This document shows, piece by piece, positions 15,868 through 24,088 of a DNA stretch of 64,000 bases. The DNA lies in contig CAVRGR010000002.1 of assembly GCA_963720775.1 (NCBI GenBank), positions 372,001-436,000 of the forward strand, written 5' to 3'. This stretch comes from JAENVT01 sp963720775. GTDB lineage: Bacteria; Actinomycetota; Acidimicrobiia; Acidimicrobiales; Ilumatobacteraceae. The position numbers and the translations under genes are program-made. Every line of letters begins with the position of its first letter. Position 1 is the first letter of the stretch. Below the pieces are notes generated by a model. It saw only the letters and a list, made by a program, of their open reading frames with translations, was not told the DNA's origin and made no database searches.

Positions 15868-16914
15868 CTAGTTCCGCAGCAGGGGCGAGATGTCGAGGGT
15901 GTCGAGGGCTGGCAGGTAGCTGCGGACCGCGTCTTGCCGGAACTGGGTGCACAGGTCGTGGCGGAAGAAGCGGGCGCCTTCACGAACGACGTAGTTGAGG
16001 ATGAAGAAGCGGAACACCTCTGGCAGGAAGGCGAGCTCGTCGGTGCTGAGCGGAAACACGCTTCGATAGGCGTCGAGGAACGCCAGGAAGGACGGTTCCA
16101 CGAGTGTGTGGGGACCATACGTGAACCGGGTTCGATCACCGGTGCTGCTCGATACGCGCGACAGGAAGTAGAAGTCGAGCAGGCGCGGTTCTATGCGGAA
16201 CCAGTCGTAGTCCCAGCGGCTGTACAGACGGAAGTGACCATCGGGATCCGTCTCGACGGAGAAGTTGCCGAGGTTCCAATCGATGAGGATCGGGATCTTC
16301 GGCCACTCGTCGTAACCGACCTCGACGAGACGTTCGAGGAAGGTGTGGGTGTGCTTCCAGAGCACTCCGATCGCCTCCGGTGGAAGCTCGAAGTTGCGAG
16401 TCGCGAAGGGGCTCTCGAGGAGATCGAGCAGGTGGATGGCGTCGCTCTTGATCGTCTTCGACGCGCTGGGAAGCGCCGGGGCGATCTCCGTGCAGGCAAG
16501 GTGGAACTCGGCCATCTCCGTGGCGAGATTGGCGATCTGCCGGTGAGTCAGTACGCGTGGCAACGAGTCGAGTCGAGGCACGTCGTCGTAGAACACTGCC
16601 CAGATGTGCTGGTTGTACCAGGTGAAGATTCGTCCGTCACGACCCCATATCTCGGCAAGCATGCCGTTGAACCTCGTCGGTCCAAGCAGGCGAGCGCAGC
16701 GATCGAGCTGCTCGTGGTCCTCGACGAAGAGGAAGTACGAACCGTACGACGACACCTTGCTGACGACGGTCGAACCGTCGTCGAGATGCAGGCGGTAGAC
16801 GCGGTTGGTGGAGACGTTGGTGCTGGCGTCGTCGACGGCGAGGATGCTGCGTTCGTCGCCGTAGTCGGCCCATGCGGCATCGACGGCTTGACGATGCGAG
16901 GTCTCGCCGCTCAT
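15868..16914 (-). CDS. aminoglycoside phosphotransferase-like kinase-fold protein
   Basis: A 348-residue protein of the APH/choline-kinase fold. TVVSKVSSYGSYFLF matches the N-lobe lysine strand, and IDWNLGNFSVE matches the catalytic-loop region (the usual H-D-x-x-x-N is degenerate, with D and N kept). WDYDWFRIEPRLLDFYFLSR matches the metal-binding D segment. It probably phosphorylates a small molecule. It lies 65 bases upstream of the DinB-like gene on the same strand and may be cotranscribed with it. Confidence 0.72.
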   Translation of the reverse strand: MSGETSHRQAVDAAWADYGDERSILAVDDASTNVSTNRVYRLHLDDGSTVVSKVSSYGSYFLFVEDHEQLDRCARLLGPTRFNGMLAEIWGRDGRIFTWYNQHIWAVFYDDVPRLDSLPRVLTHRQIANLATEMAEFHLACTEIAPALPSASKTIKSDAIHLLDLLESPFATRNFELPPEAIGVLWKHTHTFLERLVEVGYDEWPKIPILIDWNLGNFSVETDPDGHFRLYSRWDYDWFRIEPRLLDFYFLSRVSSSTGDRTRFTYGPHTLVEPSFLAFLDAYRSVFPLSTDELAFLPEVFRFFILNYVVREGARFFRHDLCTQFRQDAVRSYLPALDTLDISPLLRN

Positions 16915-16935
16915 GCGGCGATCGTAGGCGCGGAG

Positions 16936-17241
16936 TCAGCCGACGTTGCGGGCTCGAACGCCGATCGGGGCGATCAAGCGGTAACCGGCCGAGTGACGTT
17001 CGTCTTCACTCTCGCCACCCCAGAACCCGTACTCGTGGTTCGTTCTGGCGTACTCCTGACAGGCGCTGTGCACGATGCAACTGGCACACACCGACTTCGC
17101 TGCTGCCTCGCGCCGATCGCGTGCTTGGGGCCGCTCAGCCGGAGGAGGGAAGAACAAGTGCGTAAGCCCTTTGCAGGCCGCCTGGTTCATCCAGCGGTCG
17201 TCAGTGAGCACTCGATGGAAGAAGATCTCCACCGCGGCCAT
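16936..17241 (-). CDS. WhiB-family iron-sulfur transcriptional regulator
   Basis: A 101-residue WhiB-like protein. The four conserved cysteines are C23, C52, C55 and C61 (C-x28-C-x2-C-x5-C), which bind a [4Fe-4S] cluster. The turn YGFWGGE near residues 71-77 and the basic C-terminus are also family marks. These actinobacteria-specific proteins bind the principal sigma factor and regulate transcription. The gene stands alone with a 152-bp upstream gap. Which Wbl subfamily it belongs to is not settled. Confidence 0.93.
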   Translation of the reverse strand: MAAVEIFFHRVLTDDRWMNQAACKGLTHLFFPPPAERPQARDRREAAAKSVCASCIVHSACQEYARTNHEYGFWGGESEDERHSAGYRLIAPIGVRARNVG

Positions 17242-17366
17242 GTGAACCCCCTCGTGCGAATCTCTGTTCCGGTACTTCGATTGCGCTGCACTGACCCAAC
17301 TGGGTCGTCCCCAAGTAGTCCAGCACCTGCAGACTAAATCGGTGCCGTGAGCGAGTCAATTGCAGA

Positions 17367-17384
17367 TGGCAAGGAAAATTGCCA
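17367..17384. repeat. inverted repeat TGGCAA-N6-TTGCCA
   Basis: A perfect six-base inverted repeat with a six-base centre lies between whiB and the end of the threonine aldolase gene. It could be an operator for whiB, whose promoter is in this gap, or a weak terminator for the aldolase operon. There is no T-run after it on the minus strand. Confidence 0.3.
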
Positions 17385-17393
17385 CGGCGCTCC

Positions 17394-18482
17394 TCATCCG
17401 AGGAGATGGTTGACGCCGGCCGTGAACTGCTCGACATCGGCGAGCGTCGTGTCCCACGAGGTCATCCAGCGAACCTGAGCGCGGGAGACATCCCAGTCCC
17501 AGAAGAAGCACCAATCCTGCAACGGAGCGATTGCCTCGAGCGGCAGAACGGGAAAGACGCTGTTGACTGCCGGTCGACCGGCATGTTTCACGGCACCTAT
17601 CGCCGCCGTCGCTCGCCACAGCGTGTGGCCCATCGAGTTGGAGTGCTTGGCGAGGTCGATCCACAAATCGTTGTCGAGGAGCGCGTTGAACTGGGCCGCC
17701 ACGAACCGCATCTTCGACGGCAGCTGGTTGACCTGCTTGCGGACGTACTTCGCTCGCTTGGCCAGCGCAGGGTCGAGGTACACCACAGCCTCGGCGCCGA
17801 TCGCTCCGGCCTTCGTCCCGCCGAAGCTCAGCACGTCGACTCCTGCTTCGATGGTGAAGGCGCGCAACGCGGCAACGGTGCCGCCGAGAGCCGCGGTGGC
17901 GTTGGCCACACGGGCCCCATCCATGTGCACGACCATGCCGAGGCGATGAGCGGCATCGCAGACCGCGGCGACCTCGTCGGCGGTGTACACCGTTCCGAGC
18001 TCGGTGCTCTGCGTGACGGAGACCACCCCGGGCTGAGCGTGATGCATGTCGCCCTGAAATCGGGCGAGTGACTCGATCTGCTCGGGATGGAGCTTGGCGT
18101 CGGCCGCGGGAAGAGAGACGATCTTGGCGCCGAGCGCGCGCTCGGGAGCGCCGGTTTCGTCGACAGCGATGTGGGCCCACTCGGTGCTGAGCACGAAGTC
18201 GGCCGGCTGCACCATCGTCGCCAGCGCCATGACGTTGGCGCCCGTGCCGTTCCACACGAGGAACGCCTCACTACGGGGTCCGAACAGGTCGCGGAAGCGT
18301 GCTTCGGCTTCCGCGGTCCACGGGTCGCTGCCGTAGGCGAGCGCATGGCCGGTGTTCGCCGCGGCGATCGCCTCGATCACCGCCGGGTGCGCCCCGGCAG
18401 CATTGTCGCTGGCAAAGGCACGCAGCGGCGCCGGCGGCATGGTTGCGACGCGGTGGACGAGATCGGGAATCACCTCCGCCAT
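17394..18482 (-). CDS. low-specificity threonine aldolase-type PLP enzyme
   Basis: A 362-residue fold-type I PLP enzyme of the beta-eliminating lyase/threonine aldolase family. Landmarks are FASDNAAGAHP at the N-terminus, VWNGTGANVMAL in the phosphate-binding region, VHMDGARVANA with the cofactor-contacting Asp and Arg, and SFGGTKAGAIGAEAV with the Schiff-base lysine. Such enzymes cleave beta-hydroxy-alpha-amino acids to glycine and an aldehyde. It starts 16 bases after the dioxygenase stop, so the two form an operon. A later ATG (residue 15) is possible but less likely. Confidence 0.88.
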   Translation of the reverse strand: MAEVIPDLVHRVATMPPAPLRAFASDNAAGAHPAVIEAIAAANTGHALAYGSDPWTAEAEARFRDLFGPRSEAFLVWNGTGANVMALATMVQPADFVLSTEWAHIAVDETGAPERALGAKIVSLPAADAKLHPEQIESLARFQGDMHHAQPGVVSVTQSTELGTVYTADEVAAVCDAAHRLGMVVHMDGARVANATAALGGTVAALRAFTIEAGVDVLSFGGTKAGAIGAEAVVYLDPALAKRAKYVRKQVNQLPSKMRFVAAQFNALLDNDLWIDLAKHSNSMGHTLWRATAAIGAVKHAGRPAVNSVFPVLPLEAIAPLQDWCFFWDWDVSRAQVRWMTSWDTTLADVEQFTAGVNHLLG

Positions 18483-18498
18483 TGTGGTCGGCCCGCTG

Positions 18499-19455
18499 TC
18501 ACACGCCGAAGCGGGTAGTGATCACTCGTCCGCATCGGTCGGCCGCGCTCGGGGCCAGATCACCGACCACGAACGTACGCTGCACCCATCGATCGGTGCC
18601 GTCGAAGCGTGGCTTGAACGGCGTGCGCCCGTGCACGGCAACGTTGTTGTCGACGATGAGCAGTTCTCCTGCCTGCAATGCGATCGAGGTGTGGAACTCC
18701 TTGGTGGCGTCACCCAGGATGCGCAGCGCGTCGTCGGCTTCGCCGTCGATCCCGACCATGAGATCGGCGTCGAAGACCATCGACGGCCTGCATCGGTCGC
18801 CGGACAACACGGCCATGGGCGAACTCAGCAGGTTGTCGCGCCCGTGCAGGTAGCTCTCGTCGACGGCGGTGCGAAAGCGCGGCTGGAAGAGCGTGTCGAC
18901 GACACCCGGTGGCAGTTGCGGCACCACTTCGAAGATCGACGACAGCGTGGTCTCGGCGGCCGGATCACCACGGAGGCACAGAAGCAACAGGTAACGAGGG
19001 CGATGGGGATGGAAGGCCGCCTCGGTGTGGAACATCAGGTGCACCCTCGAAGAGGTCGACACCTGACGATCGACCGCGGCTCGGGTGGGAACGATGTTCT
19101 GGACGAGATCACCGCCGTGTTCGGGTTCGTAGCCGACCGGTTGACCGAGGCGGCGGGCAACGGTCAGCAGGGTCAACTCGCTGACGGTGTCCTTGGCGGA
19201 CGTGGTGGTCGGGGTCAGCGGTGTCGGCGGCAGTTCGCCGACGGGCAATCCGCGCAGCAACAGTGCGCCCGAACGGTGCGGCTCGTCGCCGAAATCGACG
19301 AGTGCATCATGAACGACATCCGGCAGCAGCCGGGCGGCATGGCCCGCGAAGCGTACGAACGGTTCGAGCCTCGACGTGAATGCCGGCGCGACGATGTCTG
19401 GCCATGCCGGAGACTCGACGATCATCGGCAGATGGTGATGGGTCAAGGTCTTCAT
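18499..19455 (-). CDS. clavaminate synthase-like Fe(II)/2-oxoglutarate dioxygenase
   Basis: A 318-residue protein of the TauD-like superfamily, closest in pattern to the clavaminate synthase/VioC/AsnO group. The iron ligands are the HTE triad part (H143, E145) and a distal His in VAVHGRTPF (H275). An Arg 14 residues later (R289) is placed to bind 2-oxoglutarate. The His-x-Glu instead of His-x-Asp is typical of this free-amino-acid hydroxylase group. The ATG at 19455 is chosen; the open frame to 19494 would run through an operator palindrome. First gene of an operon with the threonine aldolase. Confidence 0.82.
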   Translation of the reverse strand: MKTLTHHHLPMIVESPAWPDIVAPAFTSRLEPFVRFAGHAARLLPDVVHDALVDFGDEPHRSGALLLRGLPVGELPPTPLTPTTTSAKDTVSELTLLTVARRLGQPVGYEPEHGGDLVQNIVPTRAAVDRQVSTSSRVHLMFHTEAAFHPHRPRYLLLLCLRGDPAAETTLSSIFEVVPQLPPGVVDTLFQPRFRTAVDESYLHGRDNLLSSPMAVLSGDRCRPSMVFDADLMVGIDGEADDALRILGDATKEFHTSIALQAGELLIVDNNVAVHGRTPFKPRFDGTDRWVQRTFVVGDLAPSAADRCGRVITTRFGV

Positions 19456-19476
19456 GTCGTCCGTCCTACGGAGTTG

Positions 19477-19494
19477 ATGGAATAAATATTCCAT
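19477..19494. promoter_or_regulatory. RpiR/IolR-type operator candidate GGAA-N6-TTCC
   Basis: A palindrome with arms ATGGAATA and TATTCCAT around an AA centre. It contains GGAA-N6-TTCC, the published recognition pattern of the RpiR-family regulator IolR of Sinorhizobium meliloti. It lies in the 75-bp gap between the dioxygenase (ATG 22 bases away) and the divergent rpiR-type gene (37 bases away). This is well placed to control both promoters. It is strikingly AT-rich for this genome. Confidence 0.7.
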
Positions 19495-19530
19495 AGTTCA
19501 GGATATCGGGAACAAACGAGTCAGAAGCGC

Positions 19531-20394
19531 ATGCAGCTAACATGCCGCGCAGTGGAAGTCGCGGATCGCATCGGACGAGCCAGTACGAGCCTGACAACCG
19601 CCGAACGTCGGGTCGCCGAGGTGATCTTGGCCAGCCCGCAACTGGTGGCATTCGGCACAGTTGCCGACCTGGCCGAGAGCGCCGGCTCCGGCGCGGCGAC
19701 CGTCGTGCGACTGGCGACCAAACTCGGCTACGAAGGATTCAGTGCGCTGCAGGCGTCGGTGCAACAGGATCTGGCCAACCAGCTTCGGCCCGCTGCCGAG
19801 CGAATTCGCGATCCAGCGGTGCACGATTCGCTGAGCCGCCATCTGCAACTGGAGATGGGCAACGTGCAAACCACGCTGGGGCAGCTCGATCAGGTGGCGG
19901 TCGCCGATGTGGTCGATCATCTTGCCGATCCGAGGCGGCGGGTCTACGTGCTGTCGGGTGATGCTTCGAAGGGCGTCTCCACCCAGTTCGTCGCCGATCT
20001 CGATGCCTTGCGTCCTGGCGTGATGTTGGTCGACGGCAACGATGTGGCGGTCCAACGCACTGTGGCGTTGATGGAGCGAGACGACGTGCTGGTGACCGTC
20101 GACCTGCGCCGCTACGACCGGTGGCTGGTCGACGCGGCCCGCGCCGCGGCAGGTGCGGGCGTGTGGACGGTTTCCATCGCCGACAGCGTGCTGTCGCCGG
20201 TTGCTGCGTGTGCCGAGCGCACGCTGGTGGTGACGGCGGCTGGTGCGGGGCCGTTCGACAGCCACGTCGGCACGCTTGCTCTGATGAACGTACTGGTGGC
20301 CGCAGCAGCGATCCGTCTGCGGCACATGGCCACCGACCGTCTCGACCGCTCCGAGGCCGCCTGGCTGGCCAGCAACGCCCTCACCGAGCGGTAG
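19531..20394 (+). CDS. RpiR-family transcriptional regulator with SIS domain
   Basis: A 287-residue regulator. Residues 10-85 form the HTH_6 domain (LTTAERRVAEVILASPQLVAFGTVADLAE, then AATVVRLATKLGYEGFSALQ). Residues 125-255 are a SIS sugar-phosphate-binding-like domain (RRRVYVLSGDASKGVSTQF). RpiR members sense sugar phosphates or inositol intermediates. A GTG at 19552 is an alternative start. It is divergent from the dioxygenase-aldolase operon with a shared operator, and ends three bases from the convergent Gfo/Idh/MocA gene. Confidence 0.9.
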   Translation: MQLTCRAVEVADRIGRASTSLTTAERRVAEVILASPQLVAFGTVADLAESAGSGAATVVRLATKLGYEGFSALQASVQQDLANQLRPAAERIRDPAVHDSLSRHLQLEMGNVQTTLGQLDQVAVADVVDHLADPRRRVYVLSGDASKGVSTQFVADLDALRPGVMLVDGNDVAVQRTVALMERDDVLVTVDLRRYDRWLVDAARAAAGAGVWTVSIADSVLSPVAACAERTLVVTAAGAGPFDSHVGTLALMNVLVAAAAIRLRHMATDRLDRSEAAWLASNALTER

Positions 20395-20397
20395 CAG

Positions 20398-21528
20398 TCA
20401 GGTCACTGCGACCGACTGCCAGCTTCCGTCGGTGGTCGCGCTGGTCAACGCCGCTGCGACCAGTTGTTGAATCCGGGCGCCGGTTGCGAAGTCGGGGTCG
20501 ATCGGTCGCCCCGCCGCAGCGGCGGTTGCCCAGCCTCGGGTCATTGCCTCGGTGCGCCGGAAGATGTGCCGATAGGTGTCGTGAACGGGGGAGTGCGGCG
20601 CTCCGCTCCAGAACTCGTCGGGAATCACCAACGGCTGAGCCGGCCCCGTGTCGCCGGCACGCACCCCGCGAACCTCTTGCACGCCGCTCCAGTCGTTGAG
20701 GGCGTGCAACGTCCCGTTGCTTCCGTGCAAGTCGAGCTCATGGATCTGGCCGAAGGGGGTGCCCTCCCAGCACACCGCACTGACCTGCAACGTGGCCGTC
20801 GCCCCCGATTCGAACCGAGCGAGGATGACGGCGCTGTCTTCGGCTCGCGTGTAGCTCGTGCCGTCGGGCCGCGGCCCCTTGGGCACGAACGAGTTGCGGC
20901 TCGCGCTGACCGCGGAGACCTCGCCGAGAAACCATCTCGCCATGTCGAGCCAGTGCGAGCCCAGATCGCCGAGGATCCCCGACCCGGCCTTGGCTTCGTC
21001 GAACCTCCATGCGTACGACGTGTGGCGTGCGTAGCCGGCGAAGTACCGCATGCTCAACTGGTACGGCTGGCCCACGTAGCCGCTGGTGATCAGGCTCTTC
21101 ACGAACTGGTTGGTCGGCATGAAGCGGTAGGTGAAGGGGACCATGGTGACCACACCGTTACGGCTCGCCAGGTCGGCCATCTCCGCGGCCTCGCCCGCTG
21201 TCATGCCGAGTGGCTTCTCGCAGAGCACCGGAAGCCGCCGATCGAGCGCTGCCATGGTGATCTCGTAGTGCGACTCGTTGGGGGAGGCGACGATCACCGC
21301 GTCGATCTCGCCCTTGTCGAGCATGATCTCCCAGTCGGTGAAGTGCTTGGGGATTCCCCACTTGCCGGCCACATCCTCGGTGCGCTGGGGATCGCGTCCG
21401 CACACTGCCGTGATGCGGCCGATCGGGTGATCGGCGAGCGCGGGCAGGTACATCGCATCGGCCCACCAGCTCGTGCCGACCAGCCCTACTCGAAGTGAAC
21501 CAAACTCGGTCGCGTCTGCCGTCGGCAC
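20398..21528 (-). CDS. Gfo/Idh/MocA family oxidoreductase
   Basis: A 376-residue NAD(P)-dependent oxidoreductase. The Rossmann start VGLVGTSWWADAMYLPAL carries a G-x-G-x-x-W pattern. VASPNESHYEITMAAL and the conserved EKP (LCEKPLGMT) follow. The substrate domain has GDLGSHWLDMARWFLG, where D and H match the catalytic D-x-x-x-H. Family members oxidise inositols, sugars and related polyols. It is convergent with the rpiR-type gene, and a functional link to that regulator is plausible but not shown. Confidence 0.9.
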   Translation of the reverse strand: MPTADATEFGSLRVGLVGTSWWADAMYLPALADHPIGRITAVCGRDPQRTEDVAGKWGIPKHFTDWEIMLDKGEIDAVIVASPNESHYEITMAALDRRLPVLCEKPLGMTAGEAAEMADLASRNGVVTMVPFTYRFMPTNQFVKSLITSGYVGQPYQLSMRYFAGYARHTSYAWRFDEAKAGSGILGDLGSHWLDMARWFLGEVSAVSASRNSFVPKGPRPDGTSYTRAEDSAVILARFESGATATLQVSAVCWEGTPFGQIHELDLHGSNGTLHALNDWSGVQEVRGVRAGDTGPAQPLVIPDEFWSGAPHSPVHDTYRHIFRRTEAMTRGWATAAAAGRPIDPDFATGARIQQLVAAALTSATTDGSWQSVAVT

Positions 21529-21545
21529 GGCGTCAGTCTGGCAGG

Positions 21546-22403
21546 TCAGTCAGTTGGGCTACCGAAGCGGCCATGATCGAAATCGACGAACGCTTGCCGG
21601 ATCTCATCCTCGGTGTTCATCACGAACGGGCCGTAACGGGCTACGGGTTCGCCGATCGGCTCGCCCGTGAGCACGATGATCTCCGAGAGCGGGGCAACGC
21701 CCGAGACGGTGAGGTGGTTTCCGTCGACAACGGCGAGGATGCCTTCGTCGACCTTTGTATCGGCGACGAGTACGGCGCCGGTCAATGGATACACGAGCAC
21801 GACGTGGCCGTCGGGCAGAGCGGTCGACACCGAGGCTCCGCCGTCGAGTGTCACGTGCGCGTACGAGATCGGCGTGTGCGTGCGACCGGGTCCGGTGAGA
21901 CCGAACAGATCACCGGCGATCACCCGTACCGTCGCTCCATCGCGTTCGTCGCGAGCGTTCTCCGAGGCGAGCAGGTCTTGGTAGGCAGGTGTGGTCATCT
22001 TCAGCGACGACGGCAGGTTGACCCACAACTGCAGCCCATGACTGCGTCCTCCGCGTTGTTGCGCGGCGGCCGAGGGACCTTCCTTGTGGAGCACGCCGGA
22101 TCCGGCCGTCATCCACTGCGTGTCGCCGGCGTTCAGGAAGCCGTGGTTGCCCATCGAGTCGCGATGCTCGGAATCACCCTCGAGGAGATAGGTCACGGTC
22201 TCGAACCCTCGGTGAGGGTGCCAGGGTGTGCCGGTGCCTTCACCCGGAGCGAACTCGACCGGACCGAAGTGATCGAACAGCAGGAATGGGTCGATGTAGG
22301 AAAGGGATTGGGTGGGGAACGGCCGGCGGACGACGAACCCGTCACCTTCGACGGCGCGTTGCGCTCGTACGAGGCGGCTGACGGTGGCAGTGGTTACCGG
22401 CAT
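21546..22403 (-). CDS. pirin family protein
   Basis: A 285-residue bicupin. The N-terminal domain has the metal-site pattern HPHRGFETVTYLLEG (two His) and WMTAGSGVLHKE further on (His and Glu), as in pirins with quercetinase-type iron sites. The ATG at 22403 is chosen because AAGGAG lies seven bases upstream; the frame extends to 22433. It is 17 bases upstream of the Gfo/Idh/MocA gene on the same strand and may be cotranscribed with it. Physiological role unknown. Confidence 0.9.
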   Translation of the reverse strand: MPVTTATVSRLVRAQRAVEGDGFVVRRPFPTQSLSYIDPFLLFDHFGPVEFAPGEGTGTPWHPHRGFETVTYLLEGDSEHRDSMGNHGFLNAGDTQWMTAGSGVLHKEGPSAAAQQRGGRSHGLQLWVNLPSSLKMTTPAYQDLLASENARDERDGATVRVIAGDLFGLTGPGRTHTPISYAHVTLDGGASVSTALPDGHVVLVYPLTGAVLVADTKVDEGILAVVDGNHLTVSGVAPLSEIIVLTGEPIGEPVARYGPFVMNTEDEIRQAFVDFDHGRFGSPTD

Positions 22404-22419
22404 TTGACGACTCCTTGGT

Positions 22420-22435
22420 TGTTGCTCACACAACA
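22420..22435. promoter_or_regulatory. palindrome TGTTG-N6-CAACA upstream of pirin
   Basis: A five-base perfect inverted repeat with a six-base centre sits 17 bases before the pirin start codon. Its position suggests an operator or leader hairpin, but the arms are short and chance is not excluded. The remaining gap up to 22677 shows no gene. Confidence 0.25.
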
Positions 22436-22677
22436 GTTGCGAGGGTGTAAGTATTCCGGTTGGGTCAGTGGCAAGCGCTACGAGTTCGCACCGCTGCTAT
22501 CTGAGTACCCGCAGCAGACGCAGCAGCCGCGTCGATGACCGTGCTCTCGGTCAGGACATCGCGGGTGGCGAGGAGACTGAACGTGCGTGCCGGGGGAGTA
22601 AAGCGGGACGCCGGTCGAAGTGTGCCCGAGTTCGCTCGCCGCTGCGACCGACCCGGGCCGCCCGCCCGGTCATCTGG

Positions 22678-23013
22678 TCAACGTTCGAGCAGACGGACCC
22701 GTGACAGCGTCTTGACGCGCGAGCACTCGATGTCGTTGCGCAGCGCTGCCCATGCCTGTTCGACGGTTGCTCCCTTTGCCGAGGCCACCACCATCGCCCC
22801 GTCGAACCGCTCGGCCTCGGCGACCCACACGGCCGTCACCTCGATGAGGCGGCCGTCGCGAGAGCGAAGGTGGTTCTCGCGGTAGTCCATCATCGTCCGC
22901 CAACCCGCACGCTCGAGCTCGCGCCGATCCTCGGGCTCGAGGGAGACGCCATGGCGCCGAGGTCGCATTGTCGGTTCGCGCATGCTGAACGCCATAGCTC
23001 GATTGTGAACCAC
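22678..23013 (-). CDS. hypothetical protein, about 111 residues
   Basis: No family recognised. The sequence has a basic N-terminus (TMRPRRHGVSLEP) and then an acidic-basic helical part. The second half (LIEVTAVWVAEAERFDGAMVVASAKGATVEQAWAALRND) reads like a folded alpha/beta domain. The start is either the GTG at 23013 or the ATG at 22995; neither has a clear ribosome binding site. Its codon use resembles the neighbours, and no competing gene lies on the other strand. Confidence 0.55.
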   Translation of the reverse strand: MVHNRAMAFSMREPTMRPRRHGVSLEPEDRRELERAGWRTMMDYRENHLRSRDGRLIEVTAVWVAEAERFDGAMVVASAKGATVEQAWAALRNDIECSRVKTLSRVRLLER

Positions 23014-23094
23014 ATCGCCTGTGGATCGTCAGTGCCAACTACCTGTGGATTCGCTGGGGATATCAGCCCGAATGCTGTGCGCGAGACTGGGCCC

Positions 23095-23553
23095 ATGTCA
23101 GCACAAGCACGACTCAAAGAACTCGGCATCGATCTTCCGGAGCCGATGGCTCCCGCGGGCTTGTACCGCTCGGCGGTGCGCGTCGACGACCTTGTCTTCC
23201 TGTCGGGTGCCGGGCCCCGGCAAGCCGACGGAAGTTTCGTCACTGGCAAGGTCGGGGGAGCGGTCAGTCTCGAAGCGGGGCGCGATGCCGCCCGACTGGT
23301 CGGGCTGCAGCTTCTGGCGAGCCTGCACGTCGAGCTGGGATCGCTCGACAAGGTGGTGCAAGTTGTCAAGCTCCTCGGCATGGTCAACTGCGCGCCAGGG
23401 TTCAACAACACGCCCGCCGTGATCGATGGTTGTTCGGAATTGTTCATCCAAGTGTTCGGCGAAGCCGGGCGTAGTGCGAGGAGCGCGGTCGGCATGGCCG
23501 AGTTGCCATTCGACATCTCCGTCGAGGTGGAAGCGATCGTTAAGGTCTCGTAG
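23095..23553 (+). CDS. RidA family protein (YjgF/UK114)
   Basis: A 152-residue member of the RidA superfamily, of the longer subgroup that starts with a helical RLKELGIDLPE segment. VDDLVFLSGAGPRQADGSFVTGKVG and the C-terminal RSARSAVGMAELPFDISVEVEAIV are family marks. The Arg in R-SAVG lies where archetypal RidA has its catalytic Arg, so imine/enamine hydrolysis is possible, though this subgroup is poorly characterised. The ATG at 23095 fits the normal N-terminus; the frame is open upstream without similarity. Confidence 0.88.
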   Translation: MSAQARLKELGIDLPEPMAPAGLYRSAVRVDDLVFLSGAGPRQADGSFVTGKVGGAVSLEAGRDAARLVGLQLLASLHVELGSLDKVVQVVKLLGMVNCAPGFNNTPAVIDGCSELFIQVFGEAGRSARSAVGMAELPFDISVEVEAIVKVS

Positions 23554-23584
23554 CCACCCGTCGACAGGTCTCGAAGTTGTAGAG

Positions 23585-23600
23585 TTTCGTCATGACGAAA
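23585..23600. promoter_or_regulatory. 16-bp perfect palindrome overlapping a start codon
   Basis: TTTCGTCATGACGAAA is fully self-complementary and contains the start codon of the zinc-finger gene at 23592. A TAGAGT -10-like element at 23580-23585 is placed for transcription to start at the A of the ATG, which would give a leaderless mRNA. The palindrome could then be an operator over the initiation site. No -35 element is evident. Confidence 0.4.
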
Positions 23601-23963
23601 GTGGCCGGTGACTCATCGGTGCAGCGGTCGCGGTGCCGGTGGTGCCGCCGAGTGCTTCCAGTGCAGAAGATGGGCCGGCCGAGGGTGTTCTGCAGCCAGG
23701 CATGCCGGCAATGGGATTGGGTGGGTCGCCAGCGAGCGCGGGAGCTGCAGCTCAACGAGGACGAGTTGATCGTGACCAGAGCAGCGTTGGATCAACTTCA
23801 CGACGAGCTCTACGTGGTGGCCTGCGCCGTCGACGACGTGGAACGCGACCTCGAGGCCGCCGGCAAGGGCCCGCAAGCCAAGGAGCTAGCAGAGATGTTG
23901 CGCTGGTTGCTCGAAGCGGCCCGCCCGATCCGCGACCGGGAGACTGGTTCGCAACGCCCATAA
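23592..23963 (+). CDS. small zinc-finger protein (CxxC...FCSxxCRQ type)
   Basis: A 123-residue protein. An N-terminal treble-clef-like zinc motif CRWC-x15-FCSQACRQW (about residues 15-41) is followed by a helical region rich in Glu, Leu and Arg with coiled-coil character (about 48-115). The CRQ-type cluster occurs in many small actinobacterial proteins. Function unknown; nucleic-acid or protein binding is inferred from the zinc motif. The start codon lies inside a perfect palindrome. Confidence 0.75.
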   Translation: MTKVAGDSSVQRSRCRWCRRVLPVQKMGRPRVFCSQACRQWDWVGRQRARELQLNEDELIVTRAALDQLHDELYVVACAVDDVERDLEAAGKGPQAKELAEMLRWLLEAARPIRDRETGSQRP

Positions 23964-24088
23964 TCATCGTTATGTCAGTTTGGACAGGAGCCTGTCTCGA
24001 TCTGCGACGGTATGCCGCTGAGCGACTGTGCCCCACGTGTCCAAACCGGCGCAGCTGAGCTGGCGGAGACCCAAGTACAGTCCCCGCG

